Assembly: GCF_003473485.1 (NCBI RefSeq)
Contig: NC_053048.1
Location: 38,436,755 to 38,500,754, forward strand
Source: Medicago truncatula
Lineage: Eukaryota > Streptophyta > Magnoliopsida > Fabales > Fabaceae
Length of the DNA: 64,000 nucleotides
Direction: 5' to 3'
The notes under the pieces are model-generated. The model did no database searches. It had not been told where the DNA came from and saw only the letters and a list, made by a program, of their open reading frames with translations. The number at the start of each line of letters is the position of its first letter. Position 1 is the stretch's first letter. Both the position numbers and the translations under genes were made by a program. This document shows positions 33,863 to 45,189 of this stretch, one piece after another.

Positions 33863-35542
33863 ATGTTTTCTTTTATGAAAGAAATGATGGCCAAACGTGA
33901 AGAGTTATACATAAATCTATTACGAAGTTATGCACAAGACTCAAACTTTCTAAAGGGAACAGCAATTCATGCGTATTTCATCAAAGGGCATATCCCATTT
34001 ACACTTTTTCTTCAAAACCATTTACTTAACATGTATATTAAATGTAAAGATCTTACTTCTGCACTCCAACTGTTCGATGAAATGCCTGAAAGAAATGTCG
34101 TGTCGTGGTCTTCTGTAATGACGGGTTGCGTCCATAATGGCGGTGCTTCCGATGCTCTTTCGTTATTTAGTTGTATGCACCGTGAGGGATTCGTGAAACC
34201 GAATGAGTTTACGTTTGTTAGTGCTCTTCAAGCTTGTTCGTTAAGCGAAAATGTGACGCAGGCTTATCAGATTTATTCGTTAGTGGTGAGGTCGGGACTG
34301 GAGTGTAATGTCTTCTTGCTTAACGCGTTTTTGACTGCATTAGTCAGGAATGGTAAATTGACAGAGGCTTTGCAAATATTTGAGACAAGTCCTATTAGGG
34401 ATACTGTAACATGGAATACTATGATGGGGGGTTACTTGGAGTTTTCATCTGAACAGATTCCAGTATTTTGGAGATACATGAATCGTGAGGGTGTAAAGCC
34501 GGATGAGTTCACTTTTGCTAGTGCCTTGACGGGGTTGGCTACGATCTCCTCTCTTAAAATGGGAATGCAAGTTCATGCACAACTTGTTAGGAGTGGTTAT
34601 GGGGATGACATTTGTGTAGGGAATTCTTTAGTTGACATGTATTTAAAAAATCAAAAGTTGGAGGAGGGTTTCAAAGCATTTGATGAGATTCCTCATAAAG
34701 ATGTATGCTCTTGGACTCAAATGGCTGATGGGTGTTTACAGTGGGGGGAGCCAAGGATGGCACTTGCAGTCATTGCAAAAATGAAAAAAATGGGCGTCAA
34801 GCCAAATAAATTTACCTTGGCAACTGCTCTAAATGCTTGTGCCTGTTTAGCTTCAATGGAGGAAGGGAAACAATTTCATGGGTTGAGGATCAAACTTGGA
34901 AGTGACGTTGATGTTTGTGTTGATAATGCTCTTCTTGACATGTATGCAAAATGTGGATGCATGGATAGTGCATGGACTGTTTTTCGATCCACGAATTCTC
35001 GTTCAGTTGTCTCATGGACAACAATGATAATGGCATGTGCTCAAAATGGCCAACCCGGAGAAGCTCTTCAAATTTTTGATGAAATGAAGGAAACGAGTGT
35101 AGAACCAAATTACATCACCTTCATTTGTGTTCTTTATGCATGCAGTCAAGGCGGGTTTGTTGATGAAGGTTGGAAGTATCTTTCGTCCATGGATAAAGAC
35201 TATGGAATCATTCCTGGAGAAGATCACTACATTTGTATGGTGAGTATCCTAGGCCGGGCTGGACTTATCAAAGAAGCTAAGGAGTTAATCTTAAGAATGC
35301 CATTTCACCCTGGTGTTCGGGTTTGGCAAACATTGCTTAGTGCTTGTCAGATTCACGGGGATGTAGAGACTGGGAAACTTGCAGCAGAACATGCTATAAA
35401 ACATGACAAAAATGACCCGTCATCTTATGTATTATTGTCCAACATGTTGGCTGAAACGAGCAATTGGGATTGTGTGGTGAGTCTGAGAGAGCTAATGGAG
35501 ACAAGGAATGTAAAGAAAGTACCAGGATCCAGTTGGATTTAA
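33863..35542 (+). CDS. Pentatricopeptide repeat protein, PLS class with short E-type end, intronless
   Basis: A 559-aa frame starts at the first ATG (33863); the frame is open a little further upstream but without an ATG. About a dozen P/L/S repeats are visible, with typical turns such as L-F-D-E-M-P-E-R-N-V-V-S-W, V-K-P-N-E-F-T-F and V-D-M-Y-L-K. The end has the E-motif pattern: V-R-V-W-Q-T-L-L-S-A-C, then S-S-Y-V-L-L-S-N-M and a stop right after V-P-G-S-S-W-I. Such proteins bind organellar RNA, usually for C-to-U editing, in mitochondria or plastids. The protein ends where E+/DYW domains would begin, so it would need a DYW partner in trans. No clear transit peptide is visible at this start. 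Intronless structure is normal for the family. Confidence 0.9.
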   Translation: MFSFMKEMMAKREELYINLLRSYAQDSNFLKGTAIHAYFIKGHIPFTLFLQNHLLNMYIKCKDLTSALQLFDEMPERNVVSWSSVMTGCVHNGGASDALSLFSCMHREGFVKPNEFTFVSALQACSLSENVTQAYQIYSLVVRSGLECNVFLLNAFLTALVRNGKLTEALQIFETSPIRDTVTWNTMMGGYLEFSSEQIPVFWRYMNREGVKPDEFTFASALTGLATISSLKMGMQVHAQLVRSGYGDDICVGNSLVDMYLKNQKLEEGFKAFDEIPHKDVCSWTQMADGCLQWGEPRMALAVIAKMKKMGVKPNKFTLATALNACACLASMEEGKQFHGLRIKLGSDVDVCVDNALLDMYAKCGCMDSAWTVFRSTNSRSVVSWTTMIMACAQNGQPGEALQIFDEMKETSVEPNYITFICVLYACSQGGFVDEGWKYLSSMDKDYGIIPGEDHYICMVSILGRAGLIKEAKELILRMPFHPGVRVWQTLLSACQIHGDVETGKLAAEHAIKHDKNDPSSYVLLSNMLAETSNWDCVVSLRELMETRNVKKVPGSSWI

Positions 35543-36599
35543 ATATCAGGAAAACATGGTTGAAGGTGAAGTTGGTTTAGAAGATTATTTCTCCTTCCTT
35601 TTGGTGTTTGTGATCTATCCAATGAGCTTAAATATGGAGCTGAGATATATACATATACATGCCTCTTCTTCTGAATGTAGTATGGGCATTGAACAAATAT
35701 AAGCTCAATTTTGTTAGGATGTTTTCACCTTTTGGATGTTATTTTGTCCATCTTAATTTTTATAGCAATTTTTATTTTCTGTATCATAAGAATTTCATCA
35801 TTCTTGATAGTTAGGTTAGATTGGACATTCTAATGGTCAATTCTGGCGTGTATTAATGAGTTATAAGGACTCAGGTTCTCTACGGTCAGAGTCAAAACAC
35901 ACAATCACTCAGTCAAGGGGTCTGGACCGTTTAATGAAGATCAGACAACTTGTATTCTAAATAAACCATATTGGATTTAGAATGCATCAGGGATTGCTGC
36001 TTATGCTTTGCAGGAATGTGAGAATTTGAAGAAAGAAGCTTTGGGTTCAAATTTGGTAATGTACATTTGTTTTAGGGCATTTGGTAACTAACATGTTTTG
36101 TGTCATTTGATTTATTTTTTTTAGTTCAAGATTTAAAGCCTTAGTGTTGGGACCGAATGTTAAATCACTGTTACTAAAATTATCCTTGTTCAGTCCAAGA
36201 TTTGTAACTGATTTTTGTTCATGATTCCTGAGAATGAATTATGAAGTGAATAAAAGCTTTGTACTAATGCAAACTACCACATGTAAAGCACAAGATTTGG
36301 GGATGCTTTACTTTTGTGCGGACATTTTCTTTTCTTTCAGAGAATGGTGTGTGAATTCATTTGAACTTTGCTGTCTTGTTAACTCCTATGTATGGTATAT
36401 TGTTCAAGGGATGCTTGATGAAGAAGGTTTACATGTATAGGCTTTCTCGTTATGGATACATGGTGAAAATGATCTGGCTCTCTATGTAGCTAGAGTCTCT
36501 CCGCAACTCTTTCTTCAATGGGAAAATACATGTGGTGGCATATGCAGCGGTTTCATTTTTTGTTTCTTTTTCTACGTGTGTTCTCCTTTTTTATCTTAT
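35543..36599. other. PPR gene 3' flank
   Basis: Probably 3' UTR at the start. Then AT-rich sequence without a supportable gene or element. Confidence 0.35.
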
Positions 36600-37583
36600 T
36601 TATCGTGATCCCAACTTGCCGGGCACCCTTGAGGTACATGATGGAACTGGTGACTTAAGAGAACTAGAAATATATATGATGATACTCCAACAAAAGTCAT
36701 AATCGAGACCATTGGCGATGTAGACGCCTATCAACTTAATGATGCTAAGCCCAAACGTTATAGCAGGTATGAATATGAGATAATTCATGCTTTTGAAGTT
36801 TGTTTGTTGTGGATTGTTTTTGTTCTTATGATAAATTATTTTGGTTGCCTCTAAATTTGCAATTGTTAACTGATGTTTTTGTATTATAGCTGCAAATTAT
36901 GCTTGCTTTTCATTTCGTTTGCGGTATGCTGCGGTTGGTATCACAGAGGAAGAAAGGCAAATGAGATGTGAAGAGAGATTATCTACATGGTAAAGACTCT
37001 TATTCGTGATCCACACATGATACATGACCATTTGATCCACTGCTATTGATAAAGCCAAAAATGCAGTCCGATCTCAACACATTTTGTATGGCAGCAACCT
37101 ATTAAGTTATTAACTACCCTGAAATGACTTTTTGAATCCAGAGCGAATTGAAATTTTATCACAGTTGATTTTCCGTGTTAAAGATCGTATTATACTACAT
37201 TTAGTTTTGCTGCTCAGAGAGACTAATCAACCACAATGCAATATTTGAGACCCTCTCATATATCTTGCAAGTGGGTACCTCGTTTTTATCCTTGGATGCC
37301 ATTCACTTACGTTAAAAGGATCAGTAAATTCTATTTGCTTCCTGGAAAATTTGGCGCTGAGACATTTGCTTTGCACTGAATTGGATTCTGATTCCTGACC
37401 TTTGATACCACTACTCGTTCTTATTTTTATTTTTCCCTCAGTTTGAAGGACTTCAAACAATTTATTGATGCAATGGAAGCAGTTAAGGATAAAAGGGTTG
37501 TGGTTGCAGTGGCATCTCACGTGCACATAGATGTGGCTAACAAGGAACTTTCCAGCTTTTATCATGTAAAGAAATCACTTTAG
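36600..37583 (+). pseudogene. Unidentified coding-like exon fragments
   Basis: Several short plus-strand stretches look coding but do not join into one frame that I can support. About 36608-36775 reads D-P-N-L-P-G-T-L-E-V-H-D-G and then, in another frame, V-I-I-E-T-I-G-D-V-D-A-Y-Q-L, ending at an AG|GTATGA donor. After TTATAG at about 36891 comes Y-A-A-V-G-I-T-E-E-E-R-Q-M-R. About 37440-37580 reads D-A-M-E-A-V-K-D-K-R-V-V-V and stops at 37583. They may be a decayed or partly duplicated multi-exon gene downstream of the PPR gene. I do not recognise the product. Confidence 0.35.
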
Positions 37584-37953
37584 ATTCAGGATGCACTTCT
37601 CATAAGTTTGTCCTGCCCAATACCCCCACCTTAATATTTTAGGATTGCAGAATGTTATTCTGATCCTTAGCCATGTTTAAACACAATTATTTGTTGTGTT
37701 AAAGCTTATTAAGTAAATAAAGAGAAATAAGAAAAAGTGCTACTTTTATTTTCACAAAGAAATACTAAGAACTATTCATGCTCAATACTAAAAAAATGTT
37801 ACAATTGATTTTTTTTTTTCATTAAAAGAAAAAGAAGATACAATTGAATCGATTCCTTAACAGATCCTCCGTTCAAAAATAAATAACAATTCTCAACACT
37901 TCATGATGAAGAATCAGGTAGAATTTTTACAATAAATTTTAGAAAACAAAATA

Positions 37954-38346
37954 CTACATGGAATATAGTTCATGTGAAGCCACCAAGGTCTTAGAAATCT
38001 CAAATATAAGCCTAGCCTCAAATGCATCACCAGAATAACCTTTAGAATTAGACACTTGACGAGCCTTTGGAATCCGTTTCATACCAAACTTGTTATCAGT
38101 ATTAAAGGCCCCTCCTACATTACCAGCCAACTTCAACATAAAGTTCATATACGTATTCTTGACTTTTGTCAACAATTTCAATGGTGATCTTATCATCCAT
38201 CTTAGCTTTGGGCTTGTTCTGATCTTCCAATCCCTACGTGGACTTCTCATCCTTATGATTTGCATCTTCTTCCGTCGGCCGGCGGTTGTTGTGCCGTAGT
38301 CGAGACGCCGATAGCCCCGTCTGCTTAAGTACCTTGTTATTTCCAT
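37954..38346 (-). CDS. Small basic protein, tandem family copy A (unknown function)
   Basis: A 130-aa single-exon frame starts at ATG 38346 (M-E-I-T-R-Y-L-S-R-R-G-Y-R-R-L). A longer in-frame upstream extension exists but is not shared by the sister copies, so I prefer this start. The first 60 residues are very rich in Arg and Lys (G-R-R-K-K, R-M-R-S-P-R-R-D-W-K). Then come a hydrophobic/basic middle (N-T-Y-M-N-F-M-L-K-L-A-G-N) and a C-terminal block shared by all copies, F-E-A-R-L-I-F-E-I-S-K then S-H-E-L. No signal peptide or known domain is seen; the basic start would suit nucleic-acid or membrane-lipid binding. A TATA-like TTATATATAA lies about 120-135 bp upstream (near 38470). The family is unrecognised. 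Confidence 0.75.
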   Translation of the reverse strand: MEITRYLSRRGYRRLDYGTTTAGRRKKMQIIRMRSPRRDWKIRTSPKLRWMIRSPLKLLTKVKNTYMNFMLKLAGNVGGAFNTDNKFGMKRIPKARQVSNSKGYSGDAFEARLIFEISKTLVASHELYSM

Positions 38347-38684
38347 GTTTTGAATTGCTTGAACTTGGAAGTGGTAGTGTAGTGATGAATGAGAGGATGA
38401 AGTTTGGGATGGTTTTCTCACTTTGTGGGAATGAATAGAGATTGTTGCTTGAATTGACTATGCTATGCTTACTGGATTATATATAAGAGTAAAATAAATC
38501 AATATACCACGTTTAATTTTATTTTTTTCGTGAATTTATACCACGTTTAATTTACTCAAAACATAGGAAGCAGATACATAACGTAGTTGTGCATTAAAAA
38601 AGGATATATAAATGGCTGCTTTTGACAAGTAAAGTCAACAAACAACACTTTGACACATAATATGTGTGAATGAACAAATATGAT

Positions 38685-38700
38685 GACCAAGACCAACCGT
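38685..38700. promoter_or_regulatory. Conserved upstream block of family copy A
   Basis: GACCAAGACCAACCGT, 339 bp before the ATG. The same 16 bases recur upstream of copies B (44401-44416), C (46758-46773) and D (49380-49395). Preceded by an ACTTTGAC-type W-box-like core. Its complement ACGGTTGG resembles a MYB site. Confidence 0.5.
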
Positions 38701-38755
38701 ACTTTCATTCCTTCCTTGAAATAGCACGTGGGAAAAGTATTCTCTCTTTAAGAGG

Positions 38756-38922
38756 AGTGTTATTTGAACAACCATTTTGTAGGATAATTTGTGGGACAAC
38801 CAAAATATAGAAAGAAATGTGAGTCTTGGCACAAAAACCAAAACAATAGAGAGAGAAAATGAAAATATGATGTGAGTATGAGAAAGAAAGTTGTCACAAA
38901 ATGAATATTCAAATATCATTTC
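38756..38922. mobile_element. Small TIR element, same family as 1881-2045
   Basis: Opens AGTGTTATTTGAACAACCAT and ends AATATTCAAATATCATTT, an imperfect inverse. It lies just upstream of the shared block of copy A and is absent from copies B-D. Confidence 0.55.
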
Positions 38923-39813
38923 TCCTCTCTTTAATTAACATCAATAAGATACAACAAATGAATTTCCCTTCGTTTCTTCTAGGTGCTTTGAGTTTCTATC
39001 TTTTATATTTAATTTTTGAATAATGGATTGATTGAGTTTAAAGTTTACCATAAGACTATGAGTATACTTGACATAATCAAATAGGGGGTGTTTATGAGTT
39101 GAGTCGCCTGACTCAACCTAAAAAGTAGGATTTAATTGATCGATCAATACAATATATTTTAAAAGCTTGCACTTTTGTCCCCTCAAAATTACTCATCCTT
39201 TCGGTTTGTATCTTTCGAACGACGTTTTTTTTTATGTTTAAAACGCTTTGGTAGATAACTATTGAACATTATTTTCCAAAATTTGTAAGCAATTATGGGA
39301 GGCCAAAAGAGCATACTTCTACATTTTGATTAGTGTCAAGTCAATTACATTGGATTAGATCTCGAGCCAACGAGGTTGCAAGCTTCTGAAACCCCCCCAT
39401 AATCCGATTCTTTGTAAGAAGATAAGGGGTTCTTCGTTTTTGTCATGCACATTATGCTTTTGTAAGTAGATCTGGTGCCCACCTAACCTAAATCTTTTGG
39501 GTTGTAGCTTCGGCAACATGGCCGATAAGGGGTGGATCTTGCCTCCCTCACCCATGCCCTTGACTCCATGCCAAAAAAAATATTCATGTCATGGTTAGAA
39601 TTCACATACCCGTTTTCGAAGTGGTCAATTTTCCCACCCCACACATGAGATGATCTATTGGACGCGATACTGTGTTCAATTCCAAGCAAAATAGAGCCAT
39701 CACTGCCAAATGCCATAAACACTCAACCAAGTGATGCTTTGTGTCAAAGTAAATGCCCTTAAATATATTTATCCATTGTAACCTTTCAAATTTATATTTT
39801 GAAAATTATTCTT

Positions 39814-40024
39814 TTTTTTTTTATTTTAAAAAACTCGGTATCCGATCCAAGAATCGACTAATCCGAGGGGACCAATCCCACCGCCCACTTGCGAGGGTCC
39901 CGCTTAAAGCCAGAGTAAGCGTTGTATGGACTTATCTATTGGCACCAGAGGAAATCAATCCTGAGACCTCTCGAGGAGCAAACTCCAAGATCCCAAACCA
40001 ACCACTAGGCCAACCCCAAATGGG
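39814..40024 (-). mobile_element. tRNA-derived SINE (Au-like)
   Basis: Reading the minus strand: GGGGTTGGCCTAGTGGTTGG (box A), GGATTGATTTCC (box B), ending in CGAGTTTTTT and an A/T tail. Target duplications of 15 bp with one mismatch (TTGAAAATTATTCTT, TTGAAAATTACTCTT) at 39799-39813 and 40025-40039. Confidence 0.85.
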
Positions 40025-40372
40025 TTGAAAATTACTCTTAAATCAATGATACAAAGTTTCTACTCAAAACCTTATCACATCATTCATACACTCTATTGCC
40101 ACACTTATCTATTGATAGTTGAGGAGGTAATGTGATGTGACTCTAAATCCATTCCCGTGATGTTTTTACACGTTTCATTTTTTTCTTTTCTTTTCTGTCT
40201 ACATGAATAATCCGCATATTGGTTGTATGGAGTTTTATTACTATATCAAACCATGTTTCTCATAACCCTTAACCATGTATGGTATGGAGGTATGTAAGGA
40301 GATTATGATCCAAGTCATTGAAATGATTTAAAACCTGAAATTGATAAACCTTTTGAATCTATTGAGGCTCTT

Positions 40373-42313
40373 CACTACTAGAAAATATACATTTGACATC
40401 AGGGTTTTCACATCAGTAGTTGTTTTTTTCTTGTTCTTTGGATTAACTTGCAAGTAGTAGTTAGTTAGGTAAAGCTCTTAATTTTAGAGGGTGACTTCAA
40501 AATTCAAAACCTTGACATTATGTTTGAATTATGTTAAACTCATTAATATTACTCTCTCAAAATTACATTTTTTTTTTTCATTTTGTTTATCTAGCCTCAA
40601 CTTTGTTTCATGGAATTTTAACTTTAAGTTCACTAGAAATTCAGAAGTAAGGTTTTAGTTATTTATTTATGCATACCCATCAATTTAGTCTCTATTATTC
40701 TTTAGTGAGCTGTACAAAAACAACATTCAAGGAACTATTCCTCTACAACTTGGAAACCTCAAGAGTCTTGTTGGCTTGTACTTGTGTAACAACAACATAA
40801 CATGAGTTACTAAACCATAAGTTGCCTATTTTCTCATGTCATTTATCTATGTATACATGTGATTGTGCAAAGTTTATAAGCAAGATTGAGATGTATTTGC
40901 TGGCTTTCTATATTGATTGTACCACTGATGGAGTTCTCAACTGTGGTCTTCCTCACATGATTGTTACTCCCCTTGCTTATTATTTGTAGGAAGAAGTGAT
41001 CTTGGTATGCATAGTTTAATTGATGTTGTTGATGGTCTATTTACTCAACTCAGGATCCTTGGACTTTGTCTTTCAATTGATGAATAAACTGACAATTTTG
41101 TGGTCTCAGGACAAAACAATATCCCCCTGTATTTCAACTTATTTTAATCTATTTCTGTTGTAGTTACAAGTTTTTGGGCCGCTTTGAGCTTCCTCCTGCT
41201 ATTTGTGTATCCAACTCCTGAACCTCCAACAACAAGTTGAGTTTCACACGGCTTCAATGGTGTTGCCTTCGGAGCTGTAAGTAGTTTCTCATACTTAGTT
41301 GTCAGCTAAAGTTGTTCTGCTTCTGGTGTGACTAAGTCAGATTGGAAAAAGATAAACAGTGGCTGATTTATCATATAAATAGATGCATGTTGACCAATGT
41401 ACATGGACCCTATGTCAGGATTTTGGATCTTTTTTTTAATGAGGTATGTAAGTATAAAAATATGAAGTTTAATTAGGCACATGTTATTGTTCAAGAACAT
41501 GAGATTTTTCTTTGGTATACTTATTGTTAAAACTATGTAGTGTAATCTTCAGAACTATGTAGTCTAAACTTTGGTCTACTTAGATCATTGTCGACTATAA
41601 AATTTAGTCTAATGGTTGTAAACTATAAAATTTTAGTTGTGATTGATTTAAAGATGAAGTGAGGTACTAGACGTTAGTCCTTAGTCTCCAAGTACAAAGA
41701 ACATGTGTAAGAAATAGAATTTACAGATAAATTTACTTTTAGATTGGATACTTTTATGTTAACGAGATGTACTTAAATTTTGAACCGTTGATATTTGTGT
41801 TATGCATGTTTGTTAATAACGTGGGTAAGGACTAGAACCTACAGATGTATTTACTTTTAATAACAATTCTTTTTGGATAATTTATATTATTGTGATGCAC
41901 TTAAATTTAGAATTGTGGATAATTTATGTTATGCATGTTTGTATATCATAGTAAGAATTTTTTTGGTTTTGATATGATATAAGATAAAGACTAGATCTAA
42001 TATGGTAATGCAGTAAAAAAGAGGCATAAATATTGTTTTTTTTATAAGAAAGTAAGATTTCACTTCAGTTGAGCCTGATGCTGAGGTGAAAAATAATTTT
42101 TTTATTTTGAAAAATTTGACTTCACATCGGTGGTTTCCTTATTGCCGATGTGAAAACCCTTATGTTAAGCTCTTAACGACACTTATCATATCAGCGCAAT
42201 GTAACCCGATGTGAAAAGGGCTAGACATACAACCTCACCTTTAGTTACATCGGTTGGGATCCGATGTGAAAAGTCGAATTTCACTGATGTGAAATGTCAT
42301 TTTTGTAGTAGTG
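40373..42313. mobile_element. Non-autonomous CACTA element with captured LRR gene fragment
   Basis: Ends CACTACTAGAAAATATAC and ATTTTTGTAGTAGTG, 3-bp duplication CTT on both sides. Subterminal repeats of the ACATCGG/CCGATGTGAAAA type crowd the right end (42070-42295). After a TTTAG splice-like end, 40706-40800 reads [12 protein letters not shown] then L-G-N-L-K-S-L, an LRR repeat of the small plant LRR/SERK-like kind. No transposase is seen. Confidence 0.85.
40706..40800 (+). pseudogene. LRR-protein exon fragment inside the CACTA element
   Basis: One full leucine-rich repeat plus the start of the next, preceded by an intron-like acceptor, soon followed by a stop. Its presence between CACTA ends indicates capture by the transposon. 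Confidence 0.65.
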
Positions 42314-42560
42314 CTTGATGATGAAAACAAAACTTCACTATAAATAAATAAATTAGTGCATGAGGTGATTATTGAAATGAGTTTGAAGATGATGTAGTCA
42401 AATTAGGGTTTCTTATTATTATTATTACAAAGTTAAATCTCAGTTCAAATATATAGAAAAAGAAAAAAGACACTTATATTAGCTAGGATGCGAAAAGAGT
42501 GATACATATATATAGAGAATATAAACAGTTGAAACGCAAAGACATGGTATATAAAATGTA

Positions 42561-42935
42561 GGCTAAATTGTATTTTTTGTCTCTTAACTATTTAGGTAGT
42601 ATCGCTTTGACCCCTTAATTAAAATTCGATTTATTTTGGTCCCTTAACTTTTCTCTGTTACAGATTTTGGTCATTTCCGTTAGTTTTAATTCAAAAACGT
42701 TAGGTTTTCTTCATTTTCTTCTGGGATTATTTTTGTTGAAGATTGATGGAGATGATATGAAGATGAAAAGGACGATAAAAAGAGGAAGAAAATCTAACGT
42801 TTTTGAATTAAAACTAACGAAATGACCAAAATGTGTAACGGAGAGAAGTTATAGGACCAAAATAAATCAAATTTTAATTAAGGGACCAAAGCGATACTAC
42901 CTAAATAGTTAAGGGACCAAAAATGCAATTTAGCC
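42561..42935. mobile_element. Mutator-like TIR MITE, 375 bp
   Basis: Long inverted ends: GGCTAAATTGTATTTTTTGT at left, and AAAATGCAATTTAGCC at right. Left arm contains CCCTTAACT and TTCGATTTATTTTGGTCCC; right arm mirrors these. Noncoding. No clear 9-bp duplication. Confidence 0.7.
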
Positions 42936-43123
42936 TTTAGTGCCTATTCAAATTGTGGAGTTAGTTGTTGTGCTCTCATGTATGGAAAGCTACGCTAGTG
43001 TGGGAAAAAAACAATAATGAGAACTGATATGATACAATTGAATTGATTCCTTAACATCTCATAATGGGGAATCACGTGAAAGTTTTTACAAAAAAATTCA
43101 AAGAAAACAAATGAAACAAACAA

Positions 43124-43501
43124 TTACATGAAATATAGTACGTTCATGTGAAGCAACCAAAGTTTTAGAAATCTAAAAAATAAGCCTAGCCTCGAATGCA
43201 TCACCAGAATAACCTTTAGATACTTGACGAGCCTTTGGAATCCTTTTCACACCAAACTTGTTATCAGTGTTCAATGCCCCTCCTACATTACCAGCCAACT
43301 TCAGCATAAAGTTCATATAAGTATTCTTGATTTTTGTCACCATCTTATCATCCATCTTAGCTTTGGACTTGTTCTGATCTTCCAATCCCTACGTGGACTT
43401 CTCATCCGTATGATCTGCATCTTCTTCCGTCGGCCGGGGGTGGTTGTGCCGTAGTCGAGGCGCCGGTAGCCCCGTCGGCTCAAGTACCTTGTTATTTACA
43501 T
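43124..43501 (-). pseudogene. Small basic protein, tandem family copy B, broken
   Basis: This is homologous end to end with copies A, C and D. Against them it has a stop as codon 2 (ATG TAA for ATG GAA), a deletion of about 13 nt just after the W-M-I-R segment that shifts frame, a TAG in place of the Glu of F-E-I-S-K, and a 4-nt insertion near the end. The middle remains well conserved, so inactivation looks recent relative to the duplication. Its TATA-like box (near 43610) and the upstream shared block (44401-44416) remain. A Mutator-type element and a SINE now separate gene and block. Confidence 0.85.
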
Positions 43502-43645
43502 GGTTTGAAATGCTTGAACTTGGTGGAGGACGTCTGGTGAAGGAAGATGATGTTTATGATCACTTTATGCGAATGAATAGAGATTATTGCTTGGATTAAT
43601 TATGCTTGTGTTATATATAAGAGAAAAAAAAAATAAAGAAATTAG

Positions 43646-44138
43646 GGTTAAATATGTTTTTGATCCCTATAAATATACCAACTTTTTGTTTTAGTCCCTT
43701 TAAATTTTCCTTCAACTTTTAGTCCCTATAAAATTTTCAAACACTACTTTTGGTCCCTATTTTTAAGTTAATTTTAGTATTTTTTTTTTTAATGAAATTA
43801 TGGAGAAATGTGTAGAATATTGTAAAAATCTTTCCAAAAAAAATTTAGAATTTTTTAACAAAACATAAATTTAATATGAATTTTTAACCATAAAAAATAT
43901 AAAAATTCATATTAAACTCATATTTTGTTAAAAAATTTTAATTTTTTTTGGGAGAGATTCTTATAATATTATGAATTTTTCTGCAAAATTTTATTAAAAA
44001 ATATGAGTTTACTTTAAAGGAGGGATAAAAAATGAAGATGGAAAATTTTAGAGGGATTAAAAGTTGAAGGAAAATTTTAGAGGGATTAAAACGAAAAGTT
44101 GGTATATATATTCATAAGGATGAAAATCATATTTAACC
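43646..44138. mobile_element. Mutator-like TIR MITE in the flank of pseudogene B
   Basis: Ends GGTTAAATATGTTTTTGATC and CATATTTAACC; arms contain AGTCCCTATAAAATTTTC-type wording. 493 bp, noncoding. Flanks are A-rich and give no certain duplication. Confidence 0.7.
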
Positions 44139-44223
44139 AAAAAAAATTATAGCACGTTTAATTTTCTCAAAACAAAGAAATCGGATACACAGCGTAATTG
44201 TGCATTATAAAAAGATATAATAG

Positions 44224-44363
44224 ATCCAGAAGTCCTAGCTCAACTGGTAAAATGCCGAAATTGTTAGGCCGGATGCCATGACCGGGGTTCGAACTCCGGT
44301 ACCTCCACTTATGTGTGTGAGTTTATAATGGCTTTGCCATTTCGTCTATCTACCAAAAAAAAA
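44224..44363 (+). mobile_element. tRNA-derived SINE
   Basis: Box A TAGCTCAACTGGTA and box B GGTTCGAACTCC, ending in an A run. Exact 15-bp target duplications AAAAAGATATAATAG at 44209-44223 and 44364-44378. Confidence 0.9.
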
Positions 44364-45146
44364 AAAAAGATATAATAGTATGTGTGAGTGAAACAAGTAT
44401 GACCAAGACCAACCGTCTTTTCTTCCTTCCTTCCTAGAAATGGCGAGTGGGAAAGTTATCTCGCTTTAATGCTATCAACAAATGAGAAACAACAAATGAA
44501 TTTGCATGCTTTTCTTCTAGATGCTTTGACTTTCAATTTTTTTTATATTTATCATTTAAATAATGAATTGATTGAGTTTAAAATTTACTATGAGTATAAA
44601 TGAGAGAATTGAACGGGGGTGTTCATGTGTTGGGTGGGTCTCCCTACTCAACCAAAAAATTGGATTGGATTGAATTGAGTGATTAATACAAATCCATTTT
44701 GATTAGTTTAAGTGAGTCACATTAGGTAAGTGAGTCAACAAAGTTGCAACTTGTTAAACCAACATAAATATAATCTTACTATAAACGAATCGAGATTAAA
44801 TTGCATAGACTAATCTCTTGCGTCTTATGTGACCCAACGACAACAAACTCTTCCTAAGAGTTTTAACGTTGCTGCATGTCTAAGGTTGGATTCGAACTTA
44901 TTAAGACCTTAGTTAAGTTAGAAGAGACTTGTGTCTTTTGGGTAATTCATGAATCATTTTCGTCATTTATACATAAGTCTAATTTTTTTTTCCCCGAATA
45001 GTTTAGTAGTTAGAAATTAATCCCTTTAATGAATAAGTGAGAATCTAAGTTTCAAACTCCAACCTCTACATACCGCAACATTCTTGTGAATTGAATTATG
45101 CTTACGGAGACGCATAAAACTAACTCTATTGGTAACTATTTGCCAA

Positions 45147-45151
<5 letters not shown>

Positions 45152-45185
<34 letters not shown>
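45152..45185. repeat. (TA)n microsatellite
   Basis: About 16 TA units, followed by two tandem copies of AGTGAAAAAGAATGTGTGAG. Confidence 0.95.

Positions 45186-45189
<4 letters not shown>

Noticed and set aside
38090-38299. Plus-strand frame repeated at copies A, C and D (also near 43224, 46191, 48795)
   Set aside because: It recurs only because the underlying genes are duplicated. It has no homology of its own and is the shadow of the conserved minus-strand frame.
39753-40028. 91-codon frame near 39.9 kb
   Set aside because: Lies across an inverted SINE; its residues are translated SINE sequence.
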